Assembly: GCA_040386975.1 (NCBI GenBank)
Contig: JAZKEO010000011.1
Location: 1 to 64,000 of the forward strand
From: M2408 sp040386975
Lineage (GTDB): Bacteria > Bacteroidota > Bacteroidia > Flavobacteriales_D > Crocinitomicaceae
DNA: 64,000 nucleotides
Reading direction: 5' to 3'
The notes under the pieces are model-generated. The model was not told where the DNA came from. It saw only the letters and a program-made list of their open reading frames with translations, and searched no databases. The translations under genes were made by a program, and so were the position numbers. This document shows positions 1 through 9,693 of this stretch, one piece after another (position 1 is the first letter of the stretch; each line of letters opens with the position of its first letter).

Positions 1-1
1 A

Positions 2-517
2 ACTGAGGCTGAATGGGAAAGAGCAGCACGTGGAGATTTAGCTCAATCAGCTTATCCATGGGGTGGTCCTTACATTCGTAACGAAGCTGGATGTTTCTTA
101 GGAAACTTCAAACCAATGAGAGGTAGATATTTTGAAGATGGAGGTTTCCATACGGTAAAAGCTTATTCTTACAATCCAAATGGTTGGGGATTATACTGTA
201 TGTCTGGAAACGTTGCTGAGTGGTGTGAAACTGCTTACGATGAATCTATGTATGAATTCTCTCACGATTTGAATACAGATTACAGATATGACGCAATGGA
301 TTGGGATCCACCATCAATGAAACGTAAAATTTTACGTGGAGGTTCATGGAAAGATATAGGTTACTATTTGCAAACATCTACTCGTAGTTTCGAGTATCAA
401 GACACTGCTAAGTCTTACATCGGTTACCGAAATGTAATGACTCATATCGGAAGAGGAGGAAAAGATTTCTCTAAAGAAGGAAGCGAAGAAATTCAAAGCG
501 ATATACAATTACGCTAA
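2..517 (+). CDS. gldK: GldK, gliding motility/T9SS lipoprotein (3' part)
   Basis: The reading frame is open from base 2, so the 5' end lies outside the window; about 171 C-terminal residues are present. They show the formylglycine-generating-enzyme/sulfatase fold: TEAEWERAARG near the start, then MSGNVAEWCETAYD, then LRGGSWKD and a closing YIGYRNVMT. GldK has this fold without the oxidase role; it is an outer-membrane-associated lipoprotein that forms a periplasmic ring with GldN in the type IX secretion system. The assignment rests on the fold plus the directly following gldL, gldM and gldN. The gene ends 55 bp before gldL and is very probably co-transcribed with it. Other FGE-fold proteins look similar (one lies at 50239-51324), but the operon context makes GldK secure. 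Confidence 0.95.
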   Translation, partial: TEAEWERAARGDLAQSAYPWGGPYIRNEAGCFLGNFKPMRGRYFEDGGFHTVKAYSYNPNGWGLYCMSGNVAEWCETAYDESMYEFSHDLNTDYRYDAMDWDPPSMKRKILRGGSWKDIGYYLQTSTRSFEYQDTAKSYIGYRNVMTHIGRGGKDFSKEGSEEIQSDIQLR

Positions 518-572
518 GAATAAACAAATCAAAACAAATTAATTAATAACAAACTTTAAAAAACAAAAAACT

Positions 573-1391
573 ATGAAACCAGGAAGTAAAGGATGGAAAC
601 TGTTTATGTCGAAACTATATGGTTTCGGAGCTGCAATTGTAATCGTTGGTGCCTTATTTAAAATTCAGCACTGGCCGTTTGCATCAGAAATGTTAATCGT
701 TGGTTTGAGTACGGAAGCTTTGATCTTTATCTTCTCTTCTTTTGAACCATTACACGATGAACCAAATTGGGAGTTAGTTTACCCAGAATTAGGATTAGGA
801 CACAGCGATGATTTAGATCACGATGCTTTAGCTTCAGGAAAAGGTGGACACGGAAAAGGTGGAAGCGGAGTTACTGAGCATTTAGATAAAATGTTAGAAG
901 AAGCTAAAATTGATAGTCAATTAATTGAAAGATTGGGTGACGGAATGCGTGCTTTAGGTGAAAATGCTGCACAATTAAAAGGAGTTACTACTGCTGCCGC
1001 AGCTACTGATTCTTATATCACAAGTTTACAAGCAGCTTCAGATAAAGTTGCTACTTTGTCAGAATCATATGAAAAAGCTTCAGTTTCAATTTCAGGAATG
1101 ACCTCTTCAGCTGCTGAAGGTGAATCGTTTGGTGAGCAAATGCAAAAAGTTTCTAAAAACTTATCTGCGCTTAACAATGTATATGAATTGCAATTGAAAG
1201 GTTCTTCTGCACATTTAGAAGCTACTGAGAAATTCCAAGGTCAAGTTACAGAAATGATGCAAGACTTATCGGATTCTGCTAAAGATACTAAACTTTACAA
1301 AGAAAATATGGCTATGTTATCTAAAAACTTAACTGATCTTAACTCAGTTTATGGTAACATGTTAAAAGCGATGACTATTTCTAGAGACTAA
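573..1391 (+). CDS. gldL: GldL, T9SS/gliding motor inner-membrane protein
   Basis: This 272-residue protein has two N-terminal transmembrane helices (about residues 15-30 and 38-58) separated by the short HWPF loop, then a cytoplasmic region rich in Ala, Ser and predicted coiled coil. The second helix carries Glu48 in GLSTEALIFIFSSFEP, matching the membrane glutamate that is critical in Flavobacterium GldL. A Gly/His/Lys-rich linker (around residues 92-97) separates membrane and coiled-coil parts. GldL forms a pentameric stator around two GldM helices and converts proton motive force into rotation that drives T9SS export and gliding. The ATG start is preceded by an A-rich leader typical of Bacteroidota. 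It is the second gene visible of the gldKLMN operon. Confidence 0.97.
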   Translation: MKPGSKGWKLFMSKLYGFGAAIVIVGALFKIQHWPFASEMLIVGLSTEALIFIFSSFEPLHDEPNWELVYPELGLGHSDDLDHDALASGKGGHGKGGSGVTEHLDKMLEEAKIDSQLIERLGDGMRALGENAAQLKGVTTAAAATDSYITSLQAASDKVATLSESYEKASVSISGMTSSAAEGESFGEQMQKVSKNLSALNNVYELQLKGSSAHLEATEKFQGQVTEMMQDLSDSAKDTKLYKENMAMLSKNLTDLNSVYGNMLKAMTISRD

Positions 1392-1440
1392 TAAAATTGA
1401 TTGATAATTTAAATTATAAACCAGAAAAAATTAATTAATC

Positions 1441-3180
<1,740 letters not shown>

Positions 3181-3188
3181 TAAAATCG

Positions 3189-3215
3189 ATGGCAGGTTAA
3201 ATGCCTGCCATTTTT
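3189..3215 (+). terminator. Intrinsic-terminator-like hairpin between gldM and gldN
   Basis: An 8-bp perfect stem (3189-3196 with 3204-3211, arms ATGGCAGG and CCTGCCAT) with a 7-nt loop runs into five T residues. It begins eight bases after the gldM stop and lies about 50 bp before gldN. The U-tract is short, so it may act as a partial terminator, an mRNA 3' stabiliser, or a processing site inside the operon. Confidence 0.55.
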
Positions 3216-3261
3216 GAGGTAATCATTGATCCGTTTACTTGTCAAATTAAAATTAAGTGAA

Positions 3262-4299
3262 ATGAAAAAGTTTTTAGTTAGTGTATTGGTTATTGCAAAT
3301 TTAGGGGCAAGTTATGCTCAGCAAGAAATCAATGGTGGACCAATCAATGTTCCTTCGGAAAATATTATTGATGGGGTTTACATTAAAGAGCATATACCAA
3401 CAAAACGTTTGATTCCTTATGAATTTGTAAGAGAAGCGGATGTAATTTGGAGTAAACGTGTATGGCGTACAATTGATTTACGTGAAAAAATCAATCACCC
3501 ATTGTATTTTCCATTTGATGAATACTTAAATCAAAATAAACCGAATGAGCAATGGGTTAGAAACTCAACTCGTTGGAGTTTATGGACTGTAATTAAACAC
3601 CACGTAATGAATAGTGATTTAACTATGTTTTCTGTGTTTAATCCATACAACATTATTCAAGATGGTAACCCAGATGGAGATTTATTTAAGTATCCAGTAA
3701 GACCAGAAACAGGTAAGAACTATTTCACTGATAGTTTGTTCAAAAATCAAGTTGATGAAAGATTCGCAACAATTACAGGAAGTGGATTTAGACCAGTTCC
3801 AAGTAAGATTGATGGAACTGACTCTGTAACAATTGAAATTGATCCTGCAACAGGTATGGAGATTGAAGTTGGTGTGAATGAGCCTTATGTTGACAAAGAA
3901 TGGATTGTTTCTAAAGACATCGTTTCTTACGAATTAAAAGAAGATTGGTTTTTTGATAAAGAGCGTTCGGTTATGGATGTAAGAATCTTAGGGATTTGTC
4001 CTGTAATTTATGAAGCAACAAAAGAAGGTGGAAAATACAAAGAATTATTTTGGCTGTATTTCCCAAACTGTCGTTTTGTATTTAACAATTACTTTTCTTA
4101 CAACACAAAAAATGATGCACAATGGGTAAGTTTTGATGACTTGTTCTGGAAACGTCAATTCTCAAGCTACATTTACAAAGAAAGTAATGTATTTGAGCGT
4201 AAAATTGATTCATACAGAACTGGAGTTGATGCCTTAAGAGAATCAGAAAAAATTACTGAAGAGATTAGAAACATTGAACACGATGTTTGGCATTTCTAA
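3262..4299 (+). CDS. gldN: GldN, T9SS/gliding periplasmic ring protein
   Basis: An upstream in-frame ATG exists at 3226, but the start at 3262 is preferred because it gives a clean signal peptide (MKKFLVSVLVIANLGASYAQ) with cleavage around residue 19-20. The mature protein carries the GldN family pattern, with DVIWSKRVWRTIDLREK, then NHPLYFP, then IRILGICPVIYE-like and LFWLYFPNCR segments. Predicted length is 345 residues. GldN forms the periplasmic ring with GldK that contacts GldM and is required for secretion and gliding. The gene closes the operon; a strong terminator follows at 4321-4352. Confidence 0.95.
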   Translation: MKKFLVSVLVIANLGASYAQQEINGGPINVPSENIIDGVYIKEHIPTKRLIPYEFVREADVIWSKRVWRTIDLREKINHPLYFPFDEYLNQNKPNEQWVRNSTRWSLWTVIKHHVMNSDLTMFSVFNPYNIIQDGNPDGDLFKYPVRPETGKNYFTDSLFKNQVDERFATITGSGFRPVPSKIDGTDSVTIEIDPATGMEIEVGVNEPYVDKEWIVSKDIVSYELKEDWFFDKERSVMDVRILGICPVIYEATKEGGKYKELFWLYFPNCRFVFNNYFSYNTKNDAQWVSFDDLFWKRQFSSYIYKESNVFERKIDSYRTGVDALRESEKITEEIRNIEHDVWHF

Positions 4300-4320
4300 T
4301 TAAAAATAAAATTTAATATT

Positions 4321-4352
4321 AAAACCGTTTCATTTTTTGGAACGGTTTTTTT
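4321..4352 (+). terminator. Terminator of the gldKLMN operon
   Basis: Arms 4321-4329 (AAAACCGTT) and 4341-4349 (AACGGTTTT) form a 9-bp stem, with the second arm running into a T-tract (4346-4352). It lies 21 bp after the gldN stop. Confidence 0.8.
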
Positions 4353-4406
4353 GTTTTAGTCAAATTTCATTAACTTAATTTACAAAACCATCAAAAAAAT
4401 AATTCC

Positions 4407-4414
4407 TACCTTTG
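4407..4414 (+). promoter_or_regulatory. -7 promoter box TACCTTTG upstream of the ABC-F gene
   Basis: This is an exact match to the Bacteroidota -7 consensus TAnnTTTG. Only four bases separate it from the ATG at 4419, so transcription would be expected to start at or next to the start codon, giving a leaderless or nearly leaderless mRNA. No good -33 TTTG is seen at the usual spacing. Confidence 0.6.
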
Positions 4415-4418
4415 TAGC

Positions 4419-6137
4419 ATGATTAATCTCGAACAAATTGGCGTATTTTTACCACAAGGCTTTTTATTTAAAGACATTTCTTTTCAAATCAATCGAGGAG
4501 ATAAAATTGGTCTAGCTGGAAAAAATGGAGCTGGAAAATCAACTTTACTGAAATTGATTGCAGGAGTTGATAAAGCGACTGAAGGTAAAATACACAAACA
4601 AAAAGATGTAATCGTTGGTTTTTTGACACAAGACATAGTTATTGATTCGACAAAATCTGTTTTTGATTATCTTTTTCATTCAAATAAAACATTAAATGAA
4701 TTGCGTTCACGCATAGATCAAATTAATCACGATTTGGTTAAACGAACAGATTATGAAAGTGAATCTTACCTTGAGCTGTTAAATGAATTAAATGAAAAAA
4801 ATGATTTGTTTAATTTTCATGAAGGATATCAATGGGAAGAAAAAATTACTTCAACCTTAAATGGACTTGGATTCACGAATGAAGAATACGAAAAATCATT
4901 AAATTCCTTTTCGGGAGGTTGGAAAATGAGAGCTGAATTGGCAAAAATCCTTGTTAACAAACCTGATGTGATTTTATTAGATGAGCCAACCAATCACTTG
5001 GATATAATTTCAATTTCTTGGCTTGAGTCTTACTTGCAAAAATTTGATGGTGCTGTAATCGTTATTTCTCACGATAGGTTGTTCTTGGATAATGTAACAA
5101 AACGTACCCTTGAAATTTCAATGGGCAAAATGCTTGACTTTCCTTACAATTATTCTCTTTACAAAATAAAAAGAGAAGAAGAAATGGAACGTATGGTTGA
5201 TGCTCGAAAACAACAAGATAAAGACATCAAGCATACAAAAGAACTGATTGATAAATTTAGAGCTAAGAAAAATAAAGCTGCTTTCGCTCAATCTTTGATT
5301 AAAAAATTGGATAAAACCGAAATTATTGAAGTTGAGAAAACGAGCAATGCGAAAATGAAAATTTCCTTTCCTTTGAGTAATCAACCAGGGAAATGGGTTT
5401 TGGATTTAAAAAATGTTGGTAAAAAATACCAAGATCGCACCATTTTTAAAGATATAAACATTACAATTGGTCGTGGAGAGAAAATTGCTTTGCTTGGTCC
5501 AAATGGAGTTGGTAAATCAACGCTTTTAAAACGAGTCATGAATGCGATTGAAGGCGAAGGTGAGGTTGAGTTAGGTCATAACGTAATCATTACCTATTTT
5601 GCACAAGATCAAGCAGAAAAATTAGATGTAAACAAAACAATTTACGAAACAGTCGATGAAATTGCTGTTGGAGATATTCGTAAAGATCTAAGAAGTATTT
5701 TAGGAACTTTCCTATTTTCTGGAGAAGATGTTGACAAAAAAGTTGGCGTTTTATCGGGAGGGGAAAGAACGCGACTTGCACTTTGTATTTTATTACTGAG
5801 TCCGTGTAACTTTTTAATTCTCGATGAGCCAACAAATCACCTTGATATTCAAAGTAAAGAAGTCTTAAAAAAGGCCTTGATGAGTTATGAGGGAACATTT
5901 ATTGTTGTTTCACATGATAGGGAGTTTTTAGACGGTTTAACGAATCGTATTTGGGACATTCACGAAAAAACTTTAAAAATTCATCATTACGATGTAAAAG
6001 AATATTTACAGAAGAAGATGAATCCAGATTCAATGAATGTACAAACTTCAGATCACAAGAAAACTACGACAGGCTCAGCTTCCGAAAAACCAATCAAAAT
6101 TCACATTGATACTTTAATTGTTGAGGAAAAAAATTGA
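4419..6137 (+). CDS. ABC-F family ATPase (two ATP-binding domains, tail in another frame)
   Basis: This 572-residue protein has two ATP-binding cassettes and no membrane helices, which defines ABC-F. Cassette 1 has Walker A GKNGAGKST (residues 34-42), signature SFSGGWKMR and Walker B LLDEPTNHLD. An acidic/basic linker helix pair follows (about residues 240-300). Cassette 2 has GPNGVGKST, LSGGERTRL and LILDEPTNHLD. ABC-F proteins bind the ribosomal E site to relieve stalls or protect from antibiotics; the exact subfamily cannot be assigned here. The frame ends at a TGA right after an A7 run. The missing C-terminal coiled coil continues in the -1 frame (6134-6379), giving a combined length near 650, usual for YdiF/Uup-like members. 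Either the gene is frameshifted, the assembly has an indel, or the frames are joined by recoding. Confidence 0.93.
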   Translation: MINLEQIGVFLPQGFLFKDISFQINRGDKIGLAGKNGAGKSTLLKLIAGVDKATEGKIHKQKDVIVGFLTQDIVIDSTKSVFDYLFHSNKTLNELRSRIDQINHDLVKRTDYESESYLELLNELNEKNDLFNFHEGYQWEEKITSTLNGLGFTNEEYEKSLNSFSGGWKMRAELAKILVNKPDVILLDEPTNHLDIISISWLESYLQKFDGAVIVISHDRLFLDNVTKRTLEISMGKMLDFPYNYSLYKIKREEEMERMVDARKQQDKDIKHTKELIDKFRAKKNKAAFAQSLIKKLDKTEIIEVEKTSNAKMKISFPLSNQPGKWVLDLKNVGKKYQDRTIFKDINITIGRGEKIALLGPNGVGKSTLLKRVMNAIEGEGEVELGHNVIITYFAQDQAEKLDVNKTIYETVDEIAVGDIRKDLRSILGTFLFSGEDVDKKVGVLSGGERTRLALCILLLSPCNFLILDEPTNHLDIQSKEVLKKALMSYEGTFIVVSHDREFLDGLTNRIWDIHEKTLKIHHYDVKEYLQKKMNPDSMNVQTSDHKKTTTGSASEKPIKIHIDTLIVEEKN

Positions 6138-6379
6138 CAAATGAAGAAGCAAAAGAATTAAAACGCAAAAAGAATTCTTTACAAAATCAGATTAAAAAGT
6201 ACGAAGATTTAATAGAGGAACTTGAGGAAACAATCAAAAAATTAGATTTGGAACTTGTTGAAGTAGATTATAACGACAAAGAAAAATCGACAAAATTATT
6301 GAATGAATATCAAGTTACGAAAGAGAAGTTGGATCGTACCATGAATTCTTGGGAAAAAGCTGTTGAAGAACTTTCTTAG
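6134..6379 (+). CDS. C-terminal coiled-coil domain of the ABC-F protein, in -1 frame
   Basis: This 81-residue frame has no ATG; the only initiator-like codon is TTG at 6134, overlapping the TGA of the preceding gene. The product is almost wholly Lys/Glu/Leu coiled coil (NEEAKELKRKK, then EDLIEELEETIKKLDLEL) and matches what normally ends a YdiF/Uup-type ABC-F protein, including the KL-x-EEAKELK entry into the helix hairpin. Reading through with a -1 slip at the A7 run (6127-6133) gives a smooth Glu-Lys-Lys-Leu-Thr-Asn junction. It is therefore best regarded as the 3' end of the ABC-F gene rather than an independent gene. TTG re-initiation by translational coupling is the alternative. Confidence 0.75.
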   Translation: MTNEEAKELKRKKNSLQNQIKKYEDLIEELEETIKKLDLELVEVDYNDKEKSTKLLNEYQVTKEKLDRTMNSWEKAVEELS

Positions 6380-6389
6380 AAGTCAAGAC

Positions 6390-6413
6390 TTTAAGATGTT
6401 AGGATATTAAGAC
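6390..6413 (+). repeat. 24-bp intergenic repeat, copy 1
   Basis: This 24-bp string, beginning TTTAAGATGTTAGG, is identical to 62025-62048. It lies just after the ABC-F tail stop. Both copies sit in intergenic DNA after a gene end, and the second is followed by inverted, related units. Confidence 0.7.
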
Positions 6414-6427
6414 TTTTAATTAATACT

Positions 6428-7219
6428 ATGAAGGGAATAATACATAAAATGAGTGTCATTCATGAAAATCCAATTCGTTATGAACTGAAATTGGACGAAG
6501 TACTTGTGATGAATGATTTCATTGGAAAAAAAATTGTTTTAACTTTTCAGAATGAAATTTTTTGTATTTCATGTGGAAAAAAGACAGCAAAATCATTCAA
6601 TCAAGGTTTTTGTTATACTTGTTTTGTGAAAGCTCCAGAATCAGCTGAATGTATTATCAGACCAGAATTATGTAGAGCTCATTTAGGAGAAGGAAGAGAT
6701 GTTGAATGGGAAGAAAGCCATCATAATCAACCACACATCGTTTATTTAGCGGCATCGGATTGCGTAAAAGTTGGTGTAACACGCACAACGCAAGTTCCAA
6801 AACGATGGATAGATCAAGGAGCAAATTCTGCAATTATTTTGGCAGAAACTCCAAATCGTTATTTAGCAGGTGTTTTAGAAGTTGAATTAAAAAACCATTT
6901 TACAGATAAAACAAATTGGCAAAAAATGCTTCGCAACGAAGTAGATGAATCTATTGACTTAGTAAATGAAAAATGGTCGTTAGAAGAAGTTTTACCAGCT
7001 GATTTAATGGAATATTTTTCGGAGAATGATGAAATTTTTGAGTTTAATTTTCCAGTTTCTGAATATCCAACAAAAATTAAAAGTCTTTCTTTTGATAAAG
7101 ACACTCAAATTGAAGGAGTTTTGAGTGGAATTAAAGGTCAATATTTAATTTTTGACGATGGTCGTGTTTTGAATATCAGGAAACATACGGGATACCTAGT
7201 GGAAATAAGTGAAGAGTGA
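6428..7219 (+). CDS. DUF2797 family protein
   Basis: This 263-residue cytosolic protein has a Cys-rich block (CISCGK at about residues 39-44, GFCYTC about 56-61, then CIIRPELCRAH), which suggests a zinc ribbon. It is followed by HIVYLAASDCVKVGVTR and a RWIDQGA segment, resembling the small GIY-YIG-like core seen in DUF2797 proteins. The biochemical function of the family is not established; a nucleic-acid role is only inferred from the zinc ribbon plus nuclease-like core. The last codons (Ile-Ser-Glu-Glu-stop) lie inside a short direct repeat, so the C terminus may have been remodelled by repeat DNA. It is downstream of, but not clearly in an operon with, the ABC-F gene. Confidence 0.75.
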   Translation: MKGIIHKMSVIHENPIRYELKLDEVLVMNDFIGKKIVLTFQNEIFCISCGKKTAKSFNQGFCYTCFVKAPESAECIIRPELCRAHLGEGRDVEWEESHHNQPHIVYLAASDCVKVGVTRTTQVPKRWIDQGANSAIILAETPNRYLAGVLEVELKNHFTDKTNWQKMLRNEVDESIDLVNEKWSLEEVLPADLMEYFSENDEIFEFNFPVSEYPTKIKSLSFDKDTQIEGVLSGIKGQYLIFDDGRVLNIRKHTGYLVEISEE

Positions 7220-7238
7220 AAAACTAAAAGTGAAGAGT
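7208..7238. repeat. Short direct repeat AGTGAAGAGT at the gene end
   Basis: The 10-mer AGTGAAGAGT occurs at 7208-7217 and 7229-7238 (period 21). The first copy contains the stop codon of the DUF2797 gene. It belongs to the low-complexity intergenic repeats seen at several gene ends in this window. Confidence 0.6.
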
Positions 7239-7246
7239 TAAAATCA

Positions 7247-8494
7247 CTAAAAACTCAAACTTTCTAAATCTTTCCAAAAATTGGGATAACTTTTTGAAAC
7301 CGATTCAGCATTTTCAATTTCGATTCGTGTCTTAGAAAACATTCCTAAAATTGCCAAACACATAGCTATGCGATGATCGTGATGAGCAAAAACATTTCCT
7401 CCATTTATCGCGTTTTTTCCTTTAATCAGCATAAAATCATCCTGAAAAGTAACTTCAACTCCTAGTTTTTGAAATTCTTCTTGAATACTTTTCGCTCGAT
7501 CGCTTTCTTTGTGTTTTAAGCGATGAACACCTTTAATTTTCGAAATTCCATCCGTTAAAGCAGCAAAACTTGCCAAAGCAGGAAATAAATCTGGACAATC
7601 AGTTGCATCAAATTCAAAAGCTTTACGCTGCTTCCCTCCTATTTTTAATAAATCATTCTCCCAACTAATTTCACAATTTGCTTTTTCAAAAGCTTTTAAA
7701 ATTGCTTTGTCGGCCTGTAAACTATCTTTTGAAAGTCCTTGAATTTCAATATCTTGTCCTAGAGCAGAAGCTACAAGCCAATAAGAGGCTGAACTCCAAT
7801 CGCTTTCAATTGTGTAAGATGTCGGTTTATAGCTTTGACTCCCTTGAATGATAAAATTTTTGAAGTCTTTATTTTCAATTTGAATTCCAAATTTCGACAA
7901 GGTGTTTAAAGTCATTTCTATGTAAGGTGAACTTTTCAAATCTTTCACATGAATTAAACTCTTCCCATTTGCTAAAGGCAAAGCCATCAACAAGCCTGAC
8001 AAAAATTGAGAACTCAAACTACCATCTATTTCAATTTCTGAAGCTTGAATTGGGCCCTTAACTGAAATTGGTACACATCCATTGTTTGAAGTAATTTGAA
8101 CATTTAATTTTGGTAAAATTTCATCGTAAAATGTCATGGGTCTTGTCAGCAAAGAACCTTTACCCAAAATCTTGATTGCATTATCAAAAGCGGAGCAAAC
8201 TGCAATTAGTAATCGACTAGCTAATCCACTTTCTCCAATATTTATCTCACAATTTTCAGAAACTGAATCAAAACCTTGAATTAAAATAGAATCGTGTATT
8301 TTATCAATTATTTTTGCTCCTAAATCTTGAATGGCTTGAAGCATTGCTAATTCATCTGAGCTAGTACCAACATTTTTTAAAGTTGAAATGCCATTTGACA
8401 AAGCAGCTGCTAGTAAAGCTCGTTGCGTATCACTTTTTGAACTTGGAATCTTTATTACTCCAGAATAAATTGTAGCTTGAACTTTATAATTCAT
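7247..8494 (-). CDS. aroA: 3-phosphoshikimate 1-carboxyvinyltransferase (EPSP synthase)
   Basis: This 415-residue protein joins shikimate 3-phosphate and PEP in the step before chorismate synthase. Family motifs are clear: KSDTQRALLAAAL near residues 20-32 (substrate-binding Lys, Ser, Arg), GESGLASRL, LLTRPM, DGSLSSQFLSGLL, the DCPDLFPALA region with the catalytic Asp, RLKHKESDRA and the C-terminal HHDHRIAM. It is slightly shorter than the roughly 430-residue enterobacterial enzyme. Its start overlaps the end of the DAHP synthase gene by 11 bp, so the two are translationally coupled and appear to be the last genes of the trp/aro transcript. Confidence 0.96.
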   Translation of the reverse strand: MNYKVQATIYSGVIKIPSSKSDTQRALLAAALSNGISTLKNVGTSSDELAMLQAIQDLGAKIIDKIHDSILIQGFDSVSENCEINIGESGLASRLLIAVCSAFDNAIKILGKGSLLTRPMTFYDEILPKLNVQITSNNGCVPISVKGPIQASEIEIDGSLSSQFLSGLLMALPLANGKSLIHVKDLKSSPYIEMTLNTLSKFGIQIENKDFKNFIIQGSQSYKPTSYTIESDWSSASYWLVASALGQDIEIQGLSKDSLQADKAILKAFEKANCEISWENDLLKIGGKQRKAFEFDATDCPDLFPALASFAALTDGISKIKGVHRLKHKESDRAKSIQEEFQKLGVEVTFQDDFMLIKGKNAINGGNVFAHHDHRIAMCLAILGMFSKTRIEIENAESVSKSYPNFWKDLESLSF

Positions 8495-9572
8495 TTTTCT
8501 TTTTTAAATCTGGATTCATCACTTTTATTTGATGACGAATGGATTCCTGGTGAATGCTATCCATTAAATTTCGAACAAAAATCTCCGTTAAATAAAAATC
8601 ATCGGCTTTATTCAAACGACTTTCAATCATTTTTTTCCAATGTTCTTCTTGAAGAATAGTAATGTTATTTTTTCGTTTGAAAATACCAACTTCCTCACTT
8701 AACTTCATTCTTACAGATAAAATTTCAAACAAACGATCATCTAAAAGGGTGATTTTTTCTCTAAAATCTTGCAATTCATCACTTAATGAAGCTTCAACAA
8801 AAGAAGTACGCAAAACTAAATTCTCAATCAATTCTTTTAAAACGTTTGGAGTAATTTGTTGTTCGGCATCAGACCAAGCTTTTTCAGGATTCGGGTGTGT
8901 TTCAATAATTAAGCCATCAAAATTCAAATCCATGGATTTTTGGGAAACTTCCAACAACAAATTTCTATTTCCAGTAATATGACTTGGATCGCAAATCATT
9001 GGAATTTCAGCTAATTGTTGTTTGAAAGCAATCGGAATTTCCCAGCTTGGAACATTTCTATATTTTGGGTGCTTATAAACAGAAAACCCACGGTGAATCG
9101 CTGTTAAATCCATCAAATCTGCTTTCATAAAACGCTCAAAAGCACCCAGCCACAAACTTAAATCAGGATTAATTGGGTTTTTTATCATGACAGGAATTTT
9201 TGTTCCCTTCATAGCATCCACAATTTCTTGAACAGCAAAAGGGTTTACCGTTGTTCTAGCACCAATCCACAGCACGTCTACTCCAGCTTTTAAAGAGGAT
9301 TCAACATGTTTTGCATTTGCTACCTCCGTTGTAACAGGAAGATTTACTGATTTCCCGGCATCTACCAACCATTTTAGTCCAATTTCACCAATTCCTTCAA
9401 AAGAATCTGGGCGGGTTCTTGGTTTCCAAATTCCTGCTCTTAGTAAAGAAGTTTGCGTATTTTTTGCAATATCTTGACAAACAGAAAAAACTTGTTCTTC
9501 GGTTTCAGCACTACAAGGACCTGAAATTAAAAAAGGTCTATCGTGATTTTTTATTAATTCTTGTAAATTCAT
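8484..9572 (-). CDS. Bifunctional DAHP synthase / chorismate mutase
   Basis: This 362-residue fusion has an N-terminal DAHP synthase domain of the KDO8P-synthase-like (type I-beta) group (FLISGPCSAE at residues 14-23, AGIWKPRTRP, DVLWIGARTTVNPF, PVMIKNP, then CDPSHITGNR and the metal-binding IIETHPNPEKAWSDA). A C-terminal chorismate mutase type II helix bundle begins around residue 265 (EKITLLDDRLFEILSVRMKL). It makes the first intermediate of the shikimate pathway and also converts chorismate to prephenate. This DAHPS-CM order is usual in Bacteroidota, where the mutase domain can act as an allosteric sensor of prephenate. It follows trpA by 85 bp and overlaps aroA, so it probably belongs to the trp transcript. 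Confidence 0.93.
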   Translation of the reverse strand: MNLQELIKNHDRPFLISGPCSAETEEQVFSVCQDIAKNTQTSLLRAGIWKPRTRPDSFEGIGEIGLKWLVDAGKSVNLPVTTEVANAKHVESSLKAGVDVLWIGARTTVNPFAVQEIVDAMKGTKIPVMIKNPINPDLSLWLGAFERFMKADLMDLTAIHRGFSVYKHPKYRNVPSWEIPIAFKQQLAEIPMICDPSHITGNRNLLLEVSQKSMDLNFDGLIIETHPNPEKAWSDAEQQITPNVLKELIENLVLRTSFVEASLSDELQDFREKITLLDDRLFEILSVRMKLSEEVGIFKRKNNITILQEEHWKKMIESRLNKADDFYLTEIFVRNLMDSIHQESIRHQIKVMNPDLKKKNEL

Positions 9573-9612
9573 TTTAAGTTGCTAAGATAAGTCTTAAAGT
9601 TTAAATTTTGTA

Positions 9613-9693
9613 GTTTTTGTTATGGTTTTTGGTCAAAAACACATTCCAAAAACAGATTTACGTTTTCTCTACACGACGGACTTCATCCGTCGT
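9613..9693. repeat. Intergenic repeat with hairpin, overlapping the trpA 3' end
   Basis: The segment around 9613-9661 (GTTTTTGTTATGGTTT, later AAAAACACATTCCAAAAACA) resembles 43989-44061. It is followed by a perfect 8-bp hairpin: arms 9673-9680 ACGACGGA and 9686-9693 TCCGTCGT, loop CTTCA. The hairpin encodes several of the final codons of trpA. The related copy near 44 kb is also followed by a C/G-rich hairpin. Confidence 0.55.

Noticed and set aside
5118..5898. Two minus-strand frames inside the ABC-F gene
   Set aside because: They are shadows of the ATPase reading frame, with no start signals or homology visible.
8662..8982. Open frame on the plus strand inside the DAHP synthase gene
   Set aside because: It is antisense to a well-conserved gene, has no family features and no promoter, and its composition follows the complementary codons.
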